Source: Paraburkholderia gardini (GTDB taxonomy: Bacteria > Pseudomonadota > Gammaproteobacteria > Burkholderiales > Burkholderiaceae). Taken from it: a stretch of DNA of 38,572 bases. The notes below the pieces were generated by a model. The model was given only the letters and a program-made list of their open reading frames with translations. It was not told the origin of the DNA and made no database searches. Of this stretch, positions 25,127-32,760 are shown piece after piece (position 1 is the stretch's first letter; the number at the start of each line of letters is the position of its first letter). The position numbers and the translations under genes are program-made. The stretch is from the NCBI RefSeq assembly GCF_907164575.1, contig NZ_CAJQYY010000040.1, positions 1-38,572 of the forward strand, in the 5' to 3' direction.

Positions 25127-26095
25127 CTAGAATTGCTGCAGGATATATTCGCTAACCTTGGGTGCATCCGGCTTGAACAGCGTGTCGATCCGCGAGTTCA
25201 GCACGTACACCTGACCATTCTTTTTCACGGCCGCAGTGGGCATGGACTGTTCGCTTTTTTGTTTGCGGACAATCGTGGCGCTATGCCAGCCATCGGTGGA
25301 AACCAGTTCGACGGTCTGATCCACGCCCGCGTTTTGCACGACGACAAGATGGTTGCCGTCGATCAGGTTGAATCCGTCCGCGCCTTTCAACGGCGCTGAC
25401 AATTTCACCGGTTCGATTTTCGACGGATCGTTGAGGTCGACACGGAACAATTCGCCCGAGTTGTAATTGCCGGTCAGCAGATAACCGTCGCGATGTATGG
25501 CGATGCCATTCAGGTTGAAGCCTTCGCCGGTTTTGAAGCGTGCGTCGCGCGCGAAGATCGACGCGTGTCCCTTTGTGTCGATGCGGTAGATCACCGGCGC
25601 GAAACTGTCGGTCACATACGCGTTACCGCGGGCGTCGAGGACCAGATCGTTGGCCAGATGCGCACCCGGATCGAGACTCGACAGATCGTAGTAGGCACGC
25701 GGTGCTCCGGTGGTGGCGTCGTAGGTCGCCACGGCCGCCAGCTTGCCGCGCGTGGCCTCACTGGTGCGTTCGCCGGCGCCCGGATCGGAGTTGGTGACCC
25801 ACAGAACGTTGCGTCGGTCGTCGACCAGCAGGCCGAGCGTGGACACGAGACGGCTGTCCTTGATGAAGACCGTGTACCGGCCGTCCGGCGTGACCTTGCC
25901 AACCGTGCCGTGCCGGACCGAGCCCACCATGAAGACGTGTTGCCGAGCGGACCACGTGACGCTTTCCGGATAGGCCTGGTCGGCGGTGAATGTGATGTCG
26001 CCGGCGATCGCCAGGTTCGAGGCCAGCAAGGTCGCCGCGAGCACCGTGCCGGTCCACAGCTTCCGTGCGATGAAATGCATGTTGCGAGTTTTCAT
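25127..26095 (-). CDS. SMP-30/gluconolactonase-like periplasmic beta-propeller protein
   Basis: This 322-residue protein has a clear Sec signal peptide (KLWTGTVLAATLLASNLAIAG, cleavage likely after AIA) and then repeated WD/NHL-like strands. Repeated blades such as DGRYTVFIKDS, GNAYVTDSFAPVIYRIDTKG, LNGIAIHRDGYLLTGNYNSGELFRVDL and DGNHLVVVQ point to a six-bladed propeller of the SMP-30/gluconolactonase type. Function is not settled; a lactonase or scaffold role in the periplasm is possible. ATG at 26095 follows AAGGAAAC; the 5' extension to 26185 overlaps the LysR promoter region. It is divergent from the LysR gene at 26222, which may regulate it. Confidence 0.82.
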   Translation of the reverse strand: MKTRNMHFIARKLWTGTVLAATLLASNLAIAGDITFTADQAYPESVTWSARQHVFMVGSVRHGTVGKVTPDGRYTVFIKDSRLVSTLGLLVDDRRNVLWVTNSDPGAGERTSEATRGKLAAVATYDATTGAPRAYYDLSSLDPGAHLANDLVLDARGNAYVTDSFAPVIYRIDTKGHASIFARDARFKTGEGFNLNGIAIHRDGYLLTGNYNSGELFRVDLNDPSKIEPVKLSAPLKGADGFNLIDGNHLVVVQNAGVDQTVELVSTDGWHSATIVRKQKSEQSMPTAAVKKNGQVYVLNSRIDTLFKPDAPKVSEYILQQF

Positions 26096-26158
26096 GATCG
26101 TTTCCTTTTTCCCGGCACCATGCCGTCGATTCGATGACGTGATTGTGCTTTTGCGGGA

Positions 26159-26171
26159 ATTGCTAAACAAT
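26159..26171. promoter_or_regulatory. Possible LysR-type binding site
   Basis: ATTG-CTAAA-CAAT is a short dyad in the 126-bp gap between the divergent SMP-30-like and LysR genes, where LysR regulators usually bind. The site is short and could be chance. Confidence 0.3.
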
Positions 26172-26221
26172 CGGCTAACATGCAAAGTCAGATTGCAATA
26201 AATGCAAGAGTGGAGCGCTGG

Positions 26222-27151
26222 ATGCTAAAAGACCTGGAGGTGTTTGTCGCCGTTGTCGAGGCGGGCAACTTTTCCACGGCTGCGCGCGAACTCGACGTCG
26301 CGGTGTCGTCGGTGACGCGCAGGATCGACGGTCTGGAAGCCGAACTGGGGCGTCCGCTGTTTCGACGGGGAACGAGAAGGCTGGTGTTGACCGACGCCGG
26401 GCAGCACTTCCTCGGCACGGCGCGCAACGTGTTGCTGGAGTTGACCGAAGCGCGCGATTTCCTGTCCAGCAGCGATGCCGAACCACGCGGCGTGCTGACC
26501 ATCGCCGCGCCGTCGGCTTTCGGACGGCGGCACATCGCACCTGCTGTGCGGTCGTTCCTGATGAAATACCCGCACATGAAGGTCGATCTTCAACTGAGCG
26601 ACAAGGTGATCGATCTTTCGGTCGAGCGTGTCGATCTGGCCATACGGATCGGGCGCCTCACGGATGGCGATCTCGTGGCGACCCGGCTCGCGCCGTTACG
26701 GCGGCTGGTCTGTGCCGCGCCGGCCTATCTGGAGAAAGCCGGGCGCCCGGGCACGCTCAGGGAACTGGTCGATCACGAATGTCTGACGGTGTCGTCAAAG
26801 CCGACGCCGCCTGGCTGGTGGACCTTCCCGGGTCTGAACCGCGGCGCGCCGTTGCCGGTCAGCGGACGCCTTCAGTGCGACGACACGGAGACCCTGCTCG
26901 ACGCTGCTGTCGCGGGTTTGGGTGTGGTGCATCTGGCGAGCTGGCTGGTCGGCGACTGCTTGCATGAAGGTCGGCTCGTGTCGCTGTTTTCGTCCGACGA
27001 CGGCAACGCCGTCAAGGACGCCCCCGCGATCTACGCGGTTCGCCTGCCTGGCCGCTCGCACGTGACGAGGGCGCGTCTGTTTCTGGAGCATATTCGCGGG
27101 CACATCGGCGATCCGCCGTATTGGGACCGGCCTTTGCCGCGCTGCGCGTAG
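26222..27151 (+). CDS. LysR family transcriptional regulator
   Basis: This 309-residue protein has the LysR helix-turn-helix in the first 60 residues (LKDLEVFVAVVEAGNFSTAARELDVAVSSVTRRIDGLEAELG) and a periplasmic-binding-protein-like effector domain (about 90-295, starting GVLTIAAPSAFGRRHIAP). ATG at 26222 follows GTGGAGCG; an in-frame ATG at 26180 would add 14 residues. It probably controls the divergent SMP-30-like gene. The gene continues directly into the headless M81 gene, overlapping its reading frame by about 30 bases, which suggests that a deletion joined the two. Confidence 0.87.
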   Translation: MLKDLEVFVAVVEAGNFSTAARELDVAVSSVTRRIDGLEAELGRPLFRRGTRRLVLTDAGQHFLGTARNVLLELTEARDFLSSSDAEPRGVLTIAAPSAFGRRHIAPAVRSFLMKYPHMKVDLQLSDKVIDLSVERVDLAIRIGRLTDGDLVATRLAPLRRLVCAAPAYLEKAGRPGTLRELVDHECLTVSSKPTPPGWWTFPGLNRGAPLPVSGRLQCDDTETLLDAAVAGLGVVHLASWLVGDCLHEGRLVSLFSSDDGNAVKDAPAIYAVRLPGRSHVTRARLFLEHIRGHIGDPPYWDRPLPRCA

Positions 27152-27861
27152 CGCTCGACGCGCTGTACGGCGCGATCGTCGATCAGGAAGCCGCGTGGGA
27201 AGTTCCGTTCCTGACATCCGACGAGGCAGTCCGCGAAGCAATGCGCCTGAGTGCGGCTGCTACCAGACCGGTTGTGATCGCGGACACGCAGGACAACCCC
27301 GGCGCGGGCGGCGACTCGAACACGATGGGGATGGTGCGCGCGCTGCTGCGCAACGGCGCGCAATGGGCCGCGGCCGGATTGATCTGGGACCCGGCCGCCG
27401 CGGCGCAAGCGCATCGGGCGGGTATCGGCGCGCGCATCGATGTCGCGCTCGGCGGCACATCGGGCGTGCCAGGCGACGGACCGCTGTGCGCCTCGTTCGA
27501 GGTCGTCTCCGTGACGGATGGCCAATGCCGGTTCGACGGGCCGATGATGCACGGCATGGAGGTCGATCTTGGCCCGGTCGCCTGTCTGCGGATCGACGGC
27601 GTGTCGATCGCAGTGAGTTCGGTCAAATCACAGATGCTCGATCGCAACCTCTACCGTGTCGCCGGAATCGAGCCGGAGACGATGGGTATTCTGGTGAACA
27701 AGAGCTCCGTGCATTTTCGGGCGGATTTCGAACCCATCGCACATGCGGTGCTGGTCGCGAAGGCACCCGGTCCGATGATCGCGGACCCGGCCGATCTGCC
27801 GTGGACCCGCTTGCCGCGTGGCCTGCGAATGCGCCCGATGGGCCCGGCGTTCGAAGGCTGA
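27121..27861 (+). pseudogene. M81 family metallopeptidase (MlrC-type), C-terminal remnant
   Basis: The reading gives up to 246 residues that match the C-terminal half of MlrC/M81 proteins: VVIADTQDNPGAGGDS, VALGGTSGVPGDG, the SSVKSQMLDRNLYRVAGIEP segment, VNKSSVHFRADFEPIA and a final PADLPWTRLPRGLRMRPMGPAF. The N-terminal zinc-binding half (about 250-300 residues) is missing; upstream is the end of the LysR gene, and the only in-frame start is a TTG near 27121 within that gene. M81 enzymes include the linearised-microcystin peptidase MlrC. This copy is probably a non-functional fragment, although the C-terminal domain itself is intact. The junction lies near 27125-27170. Confidence 0.8.
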
Positions 27862-27871
27862 TTACGCGCGC

Positions 27872-28777
27872 TCAGACAGGTTGCATCGCGCGAAACAGCG
27901 TGATCGCCCAGTCGACGAAGACCCGCACCTTCGACGCCAGATGCCGGTTCGCCGGATAAGCGATATGAACCGGAATCTGGCCGGCATGCCAGGCCGGAAA
28001 CAGCCGTTGCAACGCGCCGGATTGCAGATGCGGCTCGACCAGAAACGCGTAGGTGGTCAGCACGCCGAGTCCGGCAATGCCTGCCGCGAGCGCCGCGCCC
28101 GAATCGTTGACCGTGAGCTGATGGGCGCCGTGGACCTCGACCACGGCATCGTCGCGTGCAAGTTGAAACACGAAGTCGCGGCCCGAGCGCGGCGACGTCA
28201 TGCGCACGATCGTGTGACCTTGCGACAGACCGGCCGGTTCGCGTGGCATGCCGTGACGCGCAAGATACGCAGGCGAGGCGCAGATGATCAAGGGTAACGT
28301 GCCCGCGGGCCTTGCGATCAGCGAATCGTTGAGCAACGGCCCGAGCCGCACCACGCAATCGATATTCTCCGCGATCAGATCGACCGGCCGGTTGCCGATA
28401 TTCATTTCGACCTGCACATCCGGATAGCGCGCGAAGAAATCGGGCATCGCGGGCATCACGACCTGACAGGCGAGCGAGCCGGGCAACTCGACCTTGATCT
28501 TGCCTTTCGGCAAACGGGTCGCACTCGATACGCCGCCGTCGAGCGAGCCGACCTCGTCGAGAATGCGGATCGAGCCTTCGTAGTAGGCCTGGCCTTCCTG
28601 GGTTAACGTGAGCTGTCGGCTCGTGCGATGCAAAAGCCGTACGCCGAGGTCTTTTTCGAGTTCCTGGACAAGACGCGTGACGGTGGACTTCGGCACGTTC
28701 ATCAGGTCCGCGGCGCGGGTGAACGTGCCGGAATCGACCACCCGGACGAACGCCTGCATGGCGGCGAGTTTATCCAT
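27872..28777 (-). CDS. LysR family transcriptional regulator
   Basis: This 301-residue protein has an N-terminal HTH (MDKLAAMQAFVRVVDSGTFTRAADLMNVPKSTVTRLVQELEKDLG) and the CrgA/DsdC-like effector domain (KIKVELPGSLACQVVMPAMPDF onward). The Ser at the ligand-gate position is followed by GSLACQ. It lies tail-to-tail with the M81 remnant (10 bp apart) and downstream of the MBL/alpha-beta hydrolase operon on the same strand, separated by 168 bp. It could regulate that operon. No clear Shine-Dalgarno is seen before the ATG at 28777. Confidence 0.9.
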   Translation of the reverse strand: MDKLAAMQAFVRVVDSGTFTRAADLMNVPKSTVTRLVQELEKDLGVRLLHRTSRQLTLTQEGQAYYEGSIRILDEVGSLDGGVSSATRLPKGKIKVELPGSLACQVVMPAMPDFFARYPDVQVEMNIGNRPVDLIAENIDCVVRLGPLLNDSLIARPAGTLPLIICASPAYLARHGMPREPAGLSQGHTIVRMTSPRSGRDFVFQLARDDAVVEVHGAHQLTVNDSGAALAAGIAGLGVLTTYAFLVEPHLQSGALQRLFPAWHAGQIPVHIAYPANRHLASKVRVFVDWAITLFRAMQPV

Positions 28778-28945
28778 TTACGACACCAGTCGGGTTGGCA
28801 CGATGCAATCGCGGATCGGGGACAGGCGGCACGTATCGTCCGCTTCGGTCTATGGACATCCGGGGATTCTCGCACACCGGAAGAAGAGTCCGACGAGCGG
28901 ATGCCCCGCCCGAACCTGCTGTGTCACCGGCAGGGCCGGTGTCGC

Positions 28946-29914
28946 TCATGCCTCGCCCAGAAAGCCGGCCAGCGCGTCATACGCGTGACGGCGGTTCTTT
29001 TCGAGGACCAGCATGTGCGTGGCTTCGCCGAGTTCGAGCCAGCGCTTGTCGGGCGAGCCGGTCAGATGAACGAAATAGTCCTGGGCCAACGCCAGCGGCA
29101 CGTCGACATCCCATTCGCCATGGATGAGCAACACGGGCACTTCGATCTGGCCGGGGTCGTAGAAAGGCTTGCCCACCGCCCAGAATTCGCGGATATCCTG
29201 GACGGGTCCGTTGACGGCGCGGATCGACTGGCTGGCGCGTAACGTCGGGTCAGGTTCCGTGCGGACCGTGTTGTCCAGCCACGCTTCGAAGCCGCCGTCG
29301 GGAATCAGCGTATCGCGCTTCCATTGCGGCGCAGCCCCGACCCATCTTTCGCGCGCATCGGCGGCGCGTACGACGCGATAGCCGCCAGGCGTGGCGCCGG
29401 CGCCAAGCGGGATCGGCCTGTCGCTGACCCACTGCGGCGCGATGAGTCCCAGCTTGCGCACCTTGTGGCCGTTGCGCGCCGTGAACGCGCCGGTGACGCT
29501 GCCGCCCCACGACATGCCGATCACGTTCAGACGTGCAATGCCCGACGTGCGAAGCACGAAGTTGACGGCTGTCGTGAAATCGCGGATTCCGGTTTCGGTG
29601 CGCACCAGCGGTTCGCTTTGCGACGCCGGCAGGTTCATTTCCTGCGGGCGGGTGGACTCGCCATAGCCGCGCACATCGACGGCATACACGTCAAAGCCGG
29701 CGTGCGCCAGATAGTCCATGAACGAATAGCCCTCGATCGGGGTGTCGTAGAGACTGCCGGAACTGTAGGTTGCACCGTGCATCAGCACCACGGTGCGTGC
29801 TTCGCCGAAATTCTCGCGGCCGGCAGGCCGCTTGTTGCGGACATGCAGTTCGATGTCCGGCGTGTCGCCCGGAATCATGAAATCCCGGGTCTGAATAACT
29901 GTGTCGCTGGTCAT
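28946..29914 (-). CDS. Alpha/beta hydrolase
   Basis: This 322-residue alpha/beta-hydrolase-fold protein has the oxyanion region VLMHGATYSSG, an AVDVRGYGES strand, the nucleophile elbow GMSWGG with Ser135, a VPVLLIHGEWDVDVP strand with an acidic residue, and the likely catalytic His near residue 303 (EATHMLVLEK). The frame stays open to 30109, but the stretch before ATG 29914 is antisense-like Arg-rich sequence overlapping the upstream gene, so I use 29914. It follows the MBL-fold gene by 26 bp and is very likely co-transcribed with it. The substrate is unknown; ester or lactone hydrolysis is plausible. Confidence 0.86.
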   Translation of the reverse strand: MTSDTVIQTRDFMIPGDTPDIELHVRNKRPAGRENFGEARTVVLMHGATYSSGSLYDTPIEGYSFMDYLAHAGFDVYAVDVRGYGESTRPQEMNLPASQSEPLVRTETGIRDFTTAVNFVLRTSGIARLNVIGMSWGGSVTGAFTARNGHKVRKLGLIAPQWVSDRPIPLGAGATPGGYRVVRAADARERWVGAAPQWKRDTLIPDGGFEAWLDNTVRTEPDPTLRASQSIRAVNGPVQDIREFWAVGKPFYDPGQIEVPVLLIHGEWDVDVPLALAQDYFVHLTGSPDKRWLELGEATHMLVLEKNRRHAYDALAGFLGEA

Positions 29915-29940
29915 GATGATCGCCCGATGAGGGTGTGCGG

Positions 29941-30825
29941 TTAACGGGGAATCCACACGAAGCCGGTGTCGTCGCGTTCGACGACGCCGGCCGACGTGCC
30001 GGGGAAATGGCTGCTGAAGAATGTCGCGCGGTGGTCCGCGGCATGGTTCAGGGCCCACAGGCGCGAGCGCTGCGCATCGTCCCCAAACTCGCAGAACACG
30101 GAGTTCCATTCCGGTTTCGCGACCTGCACCGGGTGATGCATGACGTCGCCGGAAAATAGCGCGTGTTCGCCGTCGGACGCGAGGCTGATCGACAGATGAT
30201 CGAAGCTGTGACCTTTGGTGCGGTGAAACGTGAATCCGTCGACCGGCTGTTGATGTTCCGCGTCGATCAGCAGCGCCTGGCCGGCATCGACGACCGGCTG
30301 GACGCTGTCCGCGAATACGCCGGCACTCGGCGTCCGCACATGCTGTTCGTCCGCGTAGAAGCGGTATTCGGCTTCGGAGAATACGTACTGGGCGTTCGGG
30401 AAGGTGGGCACCCAGCGCTCGCCACTGCGTATCGTGTTCCAGCCGACGTGATCGACATGCAGATGCGTGACCAGCACGAAGTCGACGTCGGCGGGCTGCA
30501 CGCCGGCGGCGGCAAGGCGTTCGAGATACGGCGTGTCGAGCTGGTTGAACAGCGGATTGAGTGGACGGCTCTTGCCGTTGCCCGCGCCGGTGTCGATCAC
30601 GATCGTATGGCGGCCGGTCTGAACGATCCAGCTATGCACGCTGAGCGTCAGTATCTGGCCGTCGGCCGACGCATTTTCCGCTCCGATCCAGCGCGGCCTG
30701 TCGTGCGTCAGAACCGTCCGGTCCCTGGCGGGAAACAAAAAGTCAGAGGGTACTTCGGGGAGAATCAGTTCGGTCACGCGGGTGACCGTCGTGCTGCCGA
30801 TCCGATAACGTTGAATGGTGTCCAC
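29941..30825 (-). CDS. MBL-fold metallo-hydrolase
   Basis: This protein (294 residues from the GTG at 30825) has the metallo-beta-lactamase zinc motif HLHVDH at 121-126, IDTGAG at 78-82, a downstream GHSFDHLS histidine and an FSGDVMHHP motif. The set fits the branch holding AHL lactonases, methyl parathion hydrolase-like and related lactonases/esterases. An in-frame ATG at 30882 gives 313 residues, but the additional residues look unstructured and have no Shine-Dalgarno; GTG 30825 gives the expected start (VDTIQRYRIG) with an AGGA upstream. It forms a two-gene unit with the hydrolase that follows. A lactonase that degrades signals (quorum quenching) is one possibility, not shown. Confidence 0.85.
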   Translation of the reverse strand: MDTIQRYRIGSTTVTRVTELILPEVPSDFLFPARDRTVLTHDRPRWIGAENASADGQILTLSVHSWIVQTGRHTIVIDTGAGNGKSRPLNPLFNQLDTPYLERLAAAGVQPADVDFVLVTHLHVDHVGWNTIRSGERWVPTFPNAQYVFSEAEYRFYADEQHVRTPSAGVFADSVQPVVDAGQALLIDAEHQQPVDGFTFHRTKGHSFDHLSISLASDGEHALFSGDVMHHPVQVAKPEWNSVFCEFGDDAQRSRLWALNHAADHRATFFSSHFPGTSAGVVERDDTGFVWIPR

Positions 30826-31267
30826 TTGAGTGCTCGTCCTGCTGGAGGAGACCCCGGCGGGGTGTCGGGGCATGGACGCCATGGTGCCGCCGCCGGGCCG
30901 CGCGAGGAAGCAGGCCGCGGCGAAAGGATCGTTGCTAAAAGACGAACGTCGGGAAATTCATCAGCAGTTCCGCGGGGTACCCCGGTCAGTGCCACCAGGG
31001 ATCGGATCGACGTGCCTGGATTCGTCGATGGGCGCGGTGAGACTGGCGACACGCACGATGCTTCCATCACATACCGGGTATCACCTGGCATCACCTGGTA
31101 TTGCCGTCAGACCGTGCGCACCGCGCAACTCATCGCATACCCTGGGTTTTTCGCACCCACCGGGACGCACCTTTTCTGGCGGCCCGAAGCCCGTATTCCG
31201 TGCGCCGGACGGCATGCGTTTTCTGCAAGCTTATGATGAAAATAATGCATTGGTGTAATAGATGCCG
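30826..31267. other. Intergenic region without recognised gene
   Basis: About 440 bases between the MBL-fold gene and the porin promoter. I see no convincing protein gene; the open readings here are Arg/Pro-rich shadows. At 31080-31105 there are short tandem direct repeats (ATCACCTGG occurs twice within a few bases). The divergent arrangement means promoters of both flanking genes should lie here. Confidence 0.5.
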
Positions 31268-31297
31268 TTGACGTGAAATTAGCACGTCCATTCTATT
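31268..31297 (+). promoter_or_regulatory. Candidate sigma-70 promoter of the porin gene
   Basis: TTGACG (31268-31273) and TCTATT (31292-31297) are 18 bp apart in an AT-rich stretch 126 bp upstream of the porin start. Only the -35 box is strong. Confidence 0.45.
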
Positions 31298-31423
31298 TTC
31301 GATATGACCGGTCACCCTTGATCCGGACAGGCCACGCCAGCGGCACGACCCACGGGGGTCGCCGGACACCAGAAAGCTGTGCAATCAGATCCGCTGCAGG
31401 CGGACACAAAAGAGGAGACATGC

Positions 31424-32542
31424 ATGCGTTTGATCAGTCAGGGTATCTGCGGGGCCGCGCTGGTTCTCGTCGCCGGCAGCGCGGCGGCGGCCGAGTCCGG
31501 TGTGATGTTGTACGGTGTGGCCGATACGCTCGTCCAGTACCTCGACAACGGCGGGCAGCATTCGTATTCCGAACGAAGCGGCGGCTCGACCGGTTCGCTG
31601 TTCGGGCTGAAGGGCAATGAAGACCTGGGCGGTGGCCTCAAGGCGCAGTTCGACGTCGAGACGGGTTTCAACCTCAACACGGGTGGCCTGTTCGCCGATA
31701 CGTCGTCGCTCTTCTATCGTCAGGCATGGGTCGGGCTGGATCACGCGACGTACGGCTCGCTGTCGTTCGGACGTCAGTACGAACCGAGCTTTCGCATCGT
31801 CTATCCGACCGATCCGTTTCGGGTGAACGAAGTCGCGTCGCCGTTCTCCGCGGCTGTGCTTGCGGTTGATCGCAACACGCTGTCGACGCAGTACGACCCT
31901 GGCCGCGCGAGCAATTCGATTCTTTACCAGTCGCCGGATATGCGTGGGCTGAAGCTGTTCGGCATGTACGCGTTCTCGTCGACCATCACCCAGCCGGTGC
32001 AGGAAACGACCGGCAACATGCTGAACGTCGGGCTGCGTTATTCGGGCTACGGCTTTTACGCGGGTCTTGCGTATGTGAACCAGCATCCGGGGCAGGAAAC
32101 GATTGCCTCGTTGCCGGCACCGCTCAGCCTGCTCGGCACCGAGCACTTTATCGGCGCGCTGGGTTACCAGCTTGGCATCGTGAACTTCCAGTTCAACTAT
32201 TCGTATAACCGTTCGAAGGATCCGGCGCCAGGTTCGCTCGCCGCGCGGCTCGGTACGGCGCATTCGCTGAGTATCGCCGAACTGGGCGCGACCATTCAGG
32301 TGACCTCCGCGGACGTCATCGAGATCGCGGGTATCGAGCGCAACGTGCGCGGCGCGCACGACAACACACCGGGCATCGAGATCGGCGCGGAGCACTCGAT
32401 TTCAAAGCGTACGACCTTCTACATGCGCGCGGGTTACATGAAGAACAACGGTAGCGCGACGGTCAGCTGGCCGGGCGTCACGGTGAGCACAACGGACACG
32501 AAGCAGGTGCTGGCGATGATCGGCATGACGCACCGCTTCTGA
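31424..32542 (+). CDS. General outer-membrane porin (Gram-negative porin family)
   Basis: This 372-residue protein has a Sec signal peptide (ISQGICGAALVLVAGSAAAAE, cleavage after AAA) and a 16-strand-type beta-barrel starting SGVMLYGVADTLVQYL and ending with the terminal Phe of GMTHRF, the beta-barrel assembly signal. The N-terminal strand followed by SRSGFKGxEDLGxGL-like sequence (here GLKGNEDLGGGLKAQF) identifies the beta-proteobacterial porin family. It forms trimers that let small hydrophilic solutes through the outer membrane. ATG at 31424 is preceded by GAGGAG. A hairpin terminator follows 19 bp after the stop. Confidence 0.95.
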   Translation: MRLISQGICGAALVLVAGSAAAAESGVMLYGVADTLVQYLDNGGQHSYSERSGGSTGSLFGLKGNEDLGGGLKAQFDVETGFNLNTGGLFADTSSLFYRQAWVGLDHATYGSLSFGRQYEPSFRIVYPTDPFRVNEVASPFSAAVLAVDRNTLSTQYDPGRASNSILYQSPDMRGLKLFGMYAFSSTITQPVQETTGNMLNVGLRYSGYGFYAGLAYVNQHPGQETIASLPAPLSLLGTEHFIGALGYQLGIVNFQFNYSYNRSKDPAPGSLAARLGTAHSLSIAELGATIQVTSADVIEIAGIERNVRGAHDNTPGIEIGAEHSISKRTTFYMRAGYMKNNGSATVSWPGVTVSTTDTKQVLAMIGMTHRF

Positions 32543-32560
32543 GCGGTGGCCGCGTGAACA

Positions 32561-32606
32561 CAAGGCATCCGGCAATCCGCTATGCGGGAACCGCCGGATG
32601 CCTTTG
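32561..32606 (+). terminator. Hairpin terminator after the porin gene
   Basis: AAGGCATCCGGC pairs with GCCGGATGCCTT across a 19-base loop that itself contains CCGC/GCGG. The sequence after it is TTGTGCTTTTC, moderately T-rich. It lies 19 bases after the porin stop. Confidence 0.75.
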
Positions 32607-32760
32607 TGCTTTTCACGTCACGCGTGAGGAGAGCGGTTTTCCGTGAGGGAAAGCGCGATCTGTGATCGCGCCGCTCAGGCAGGGTCTTCGAAGGTCATAT
32701 CGTGAGTTTTCGGACGCAACCGGTGTCGCGCCGAAAGCGTCCGCGCAATAGCGGGCCGCG

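Noticed and set aside
31080..31105. Tandem ATCACCTGG-like direct repeats
   Set aside because: Only two or three imperfect copies; too short to call a functional repeat or CRISPR element.
31385..32395. 336-codon minus-strand frame over the porin
   Set aside because: Antisense shadow; the porin on the plus strand has a signal peptide and terminal Phe.
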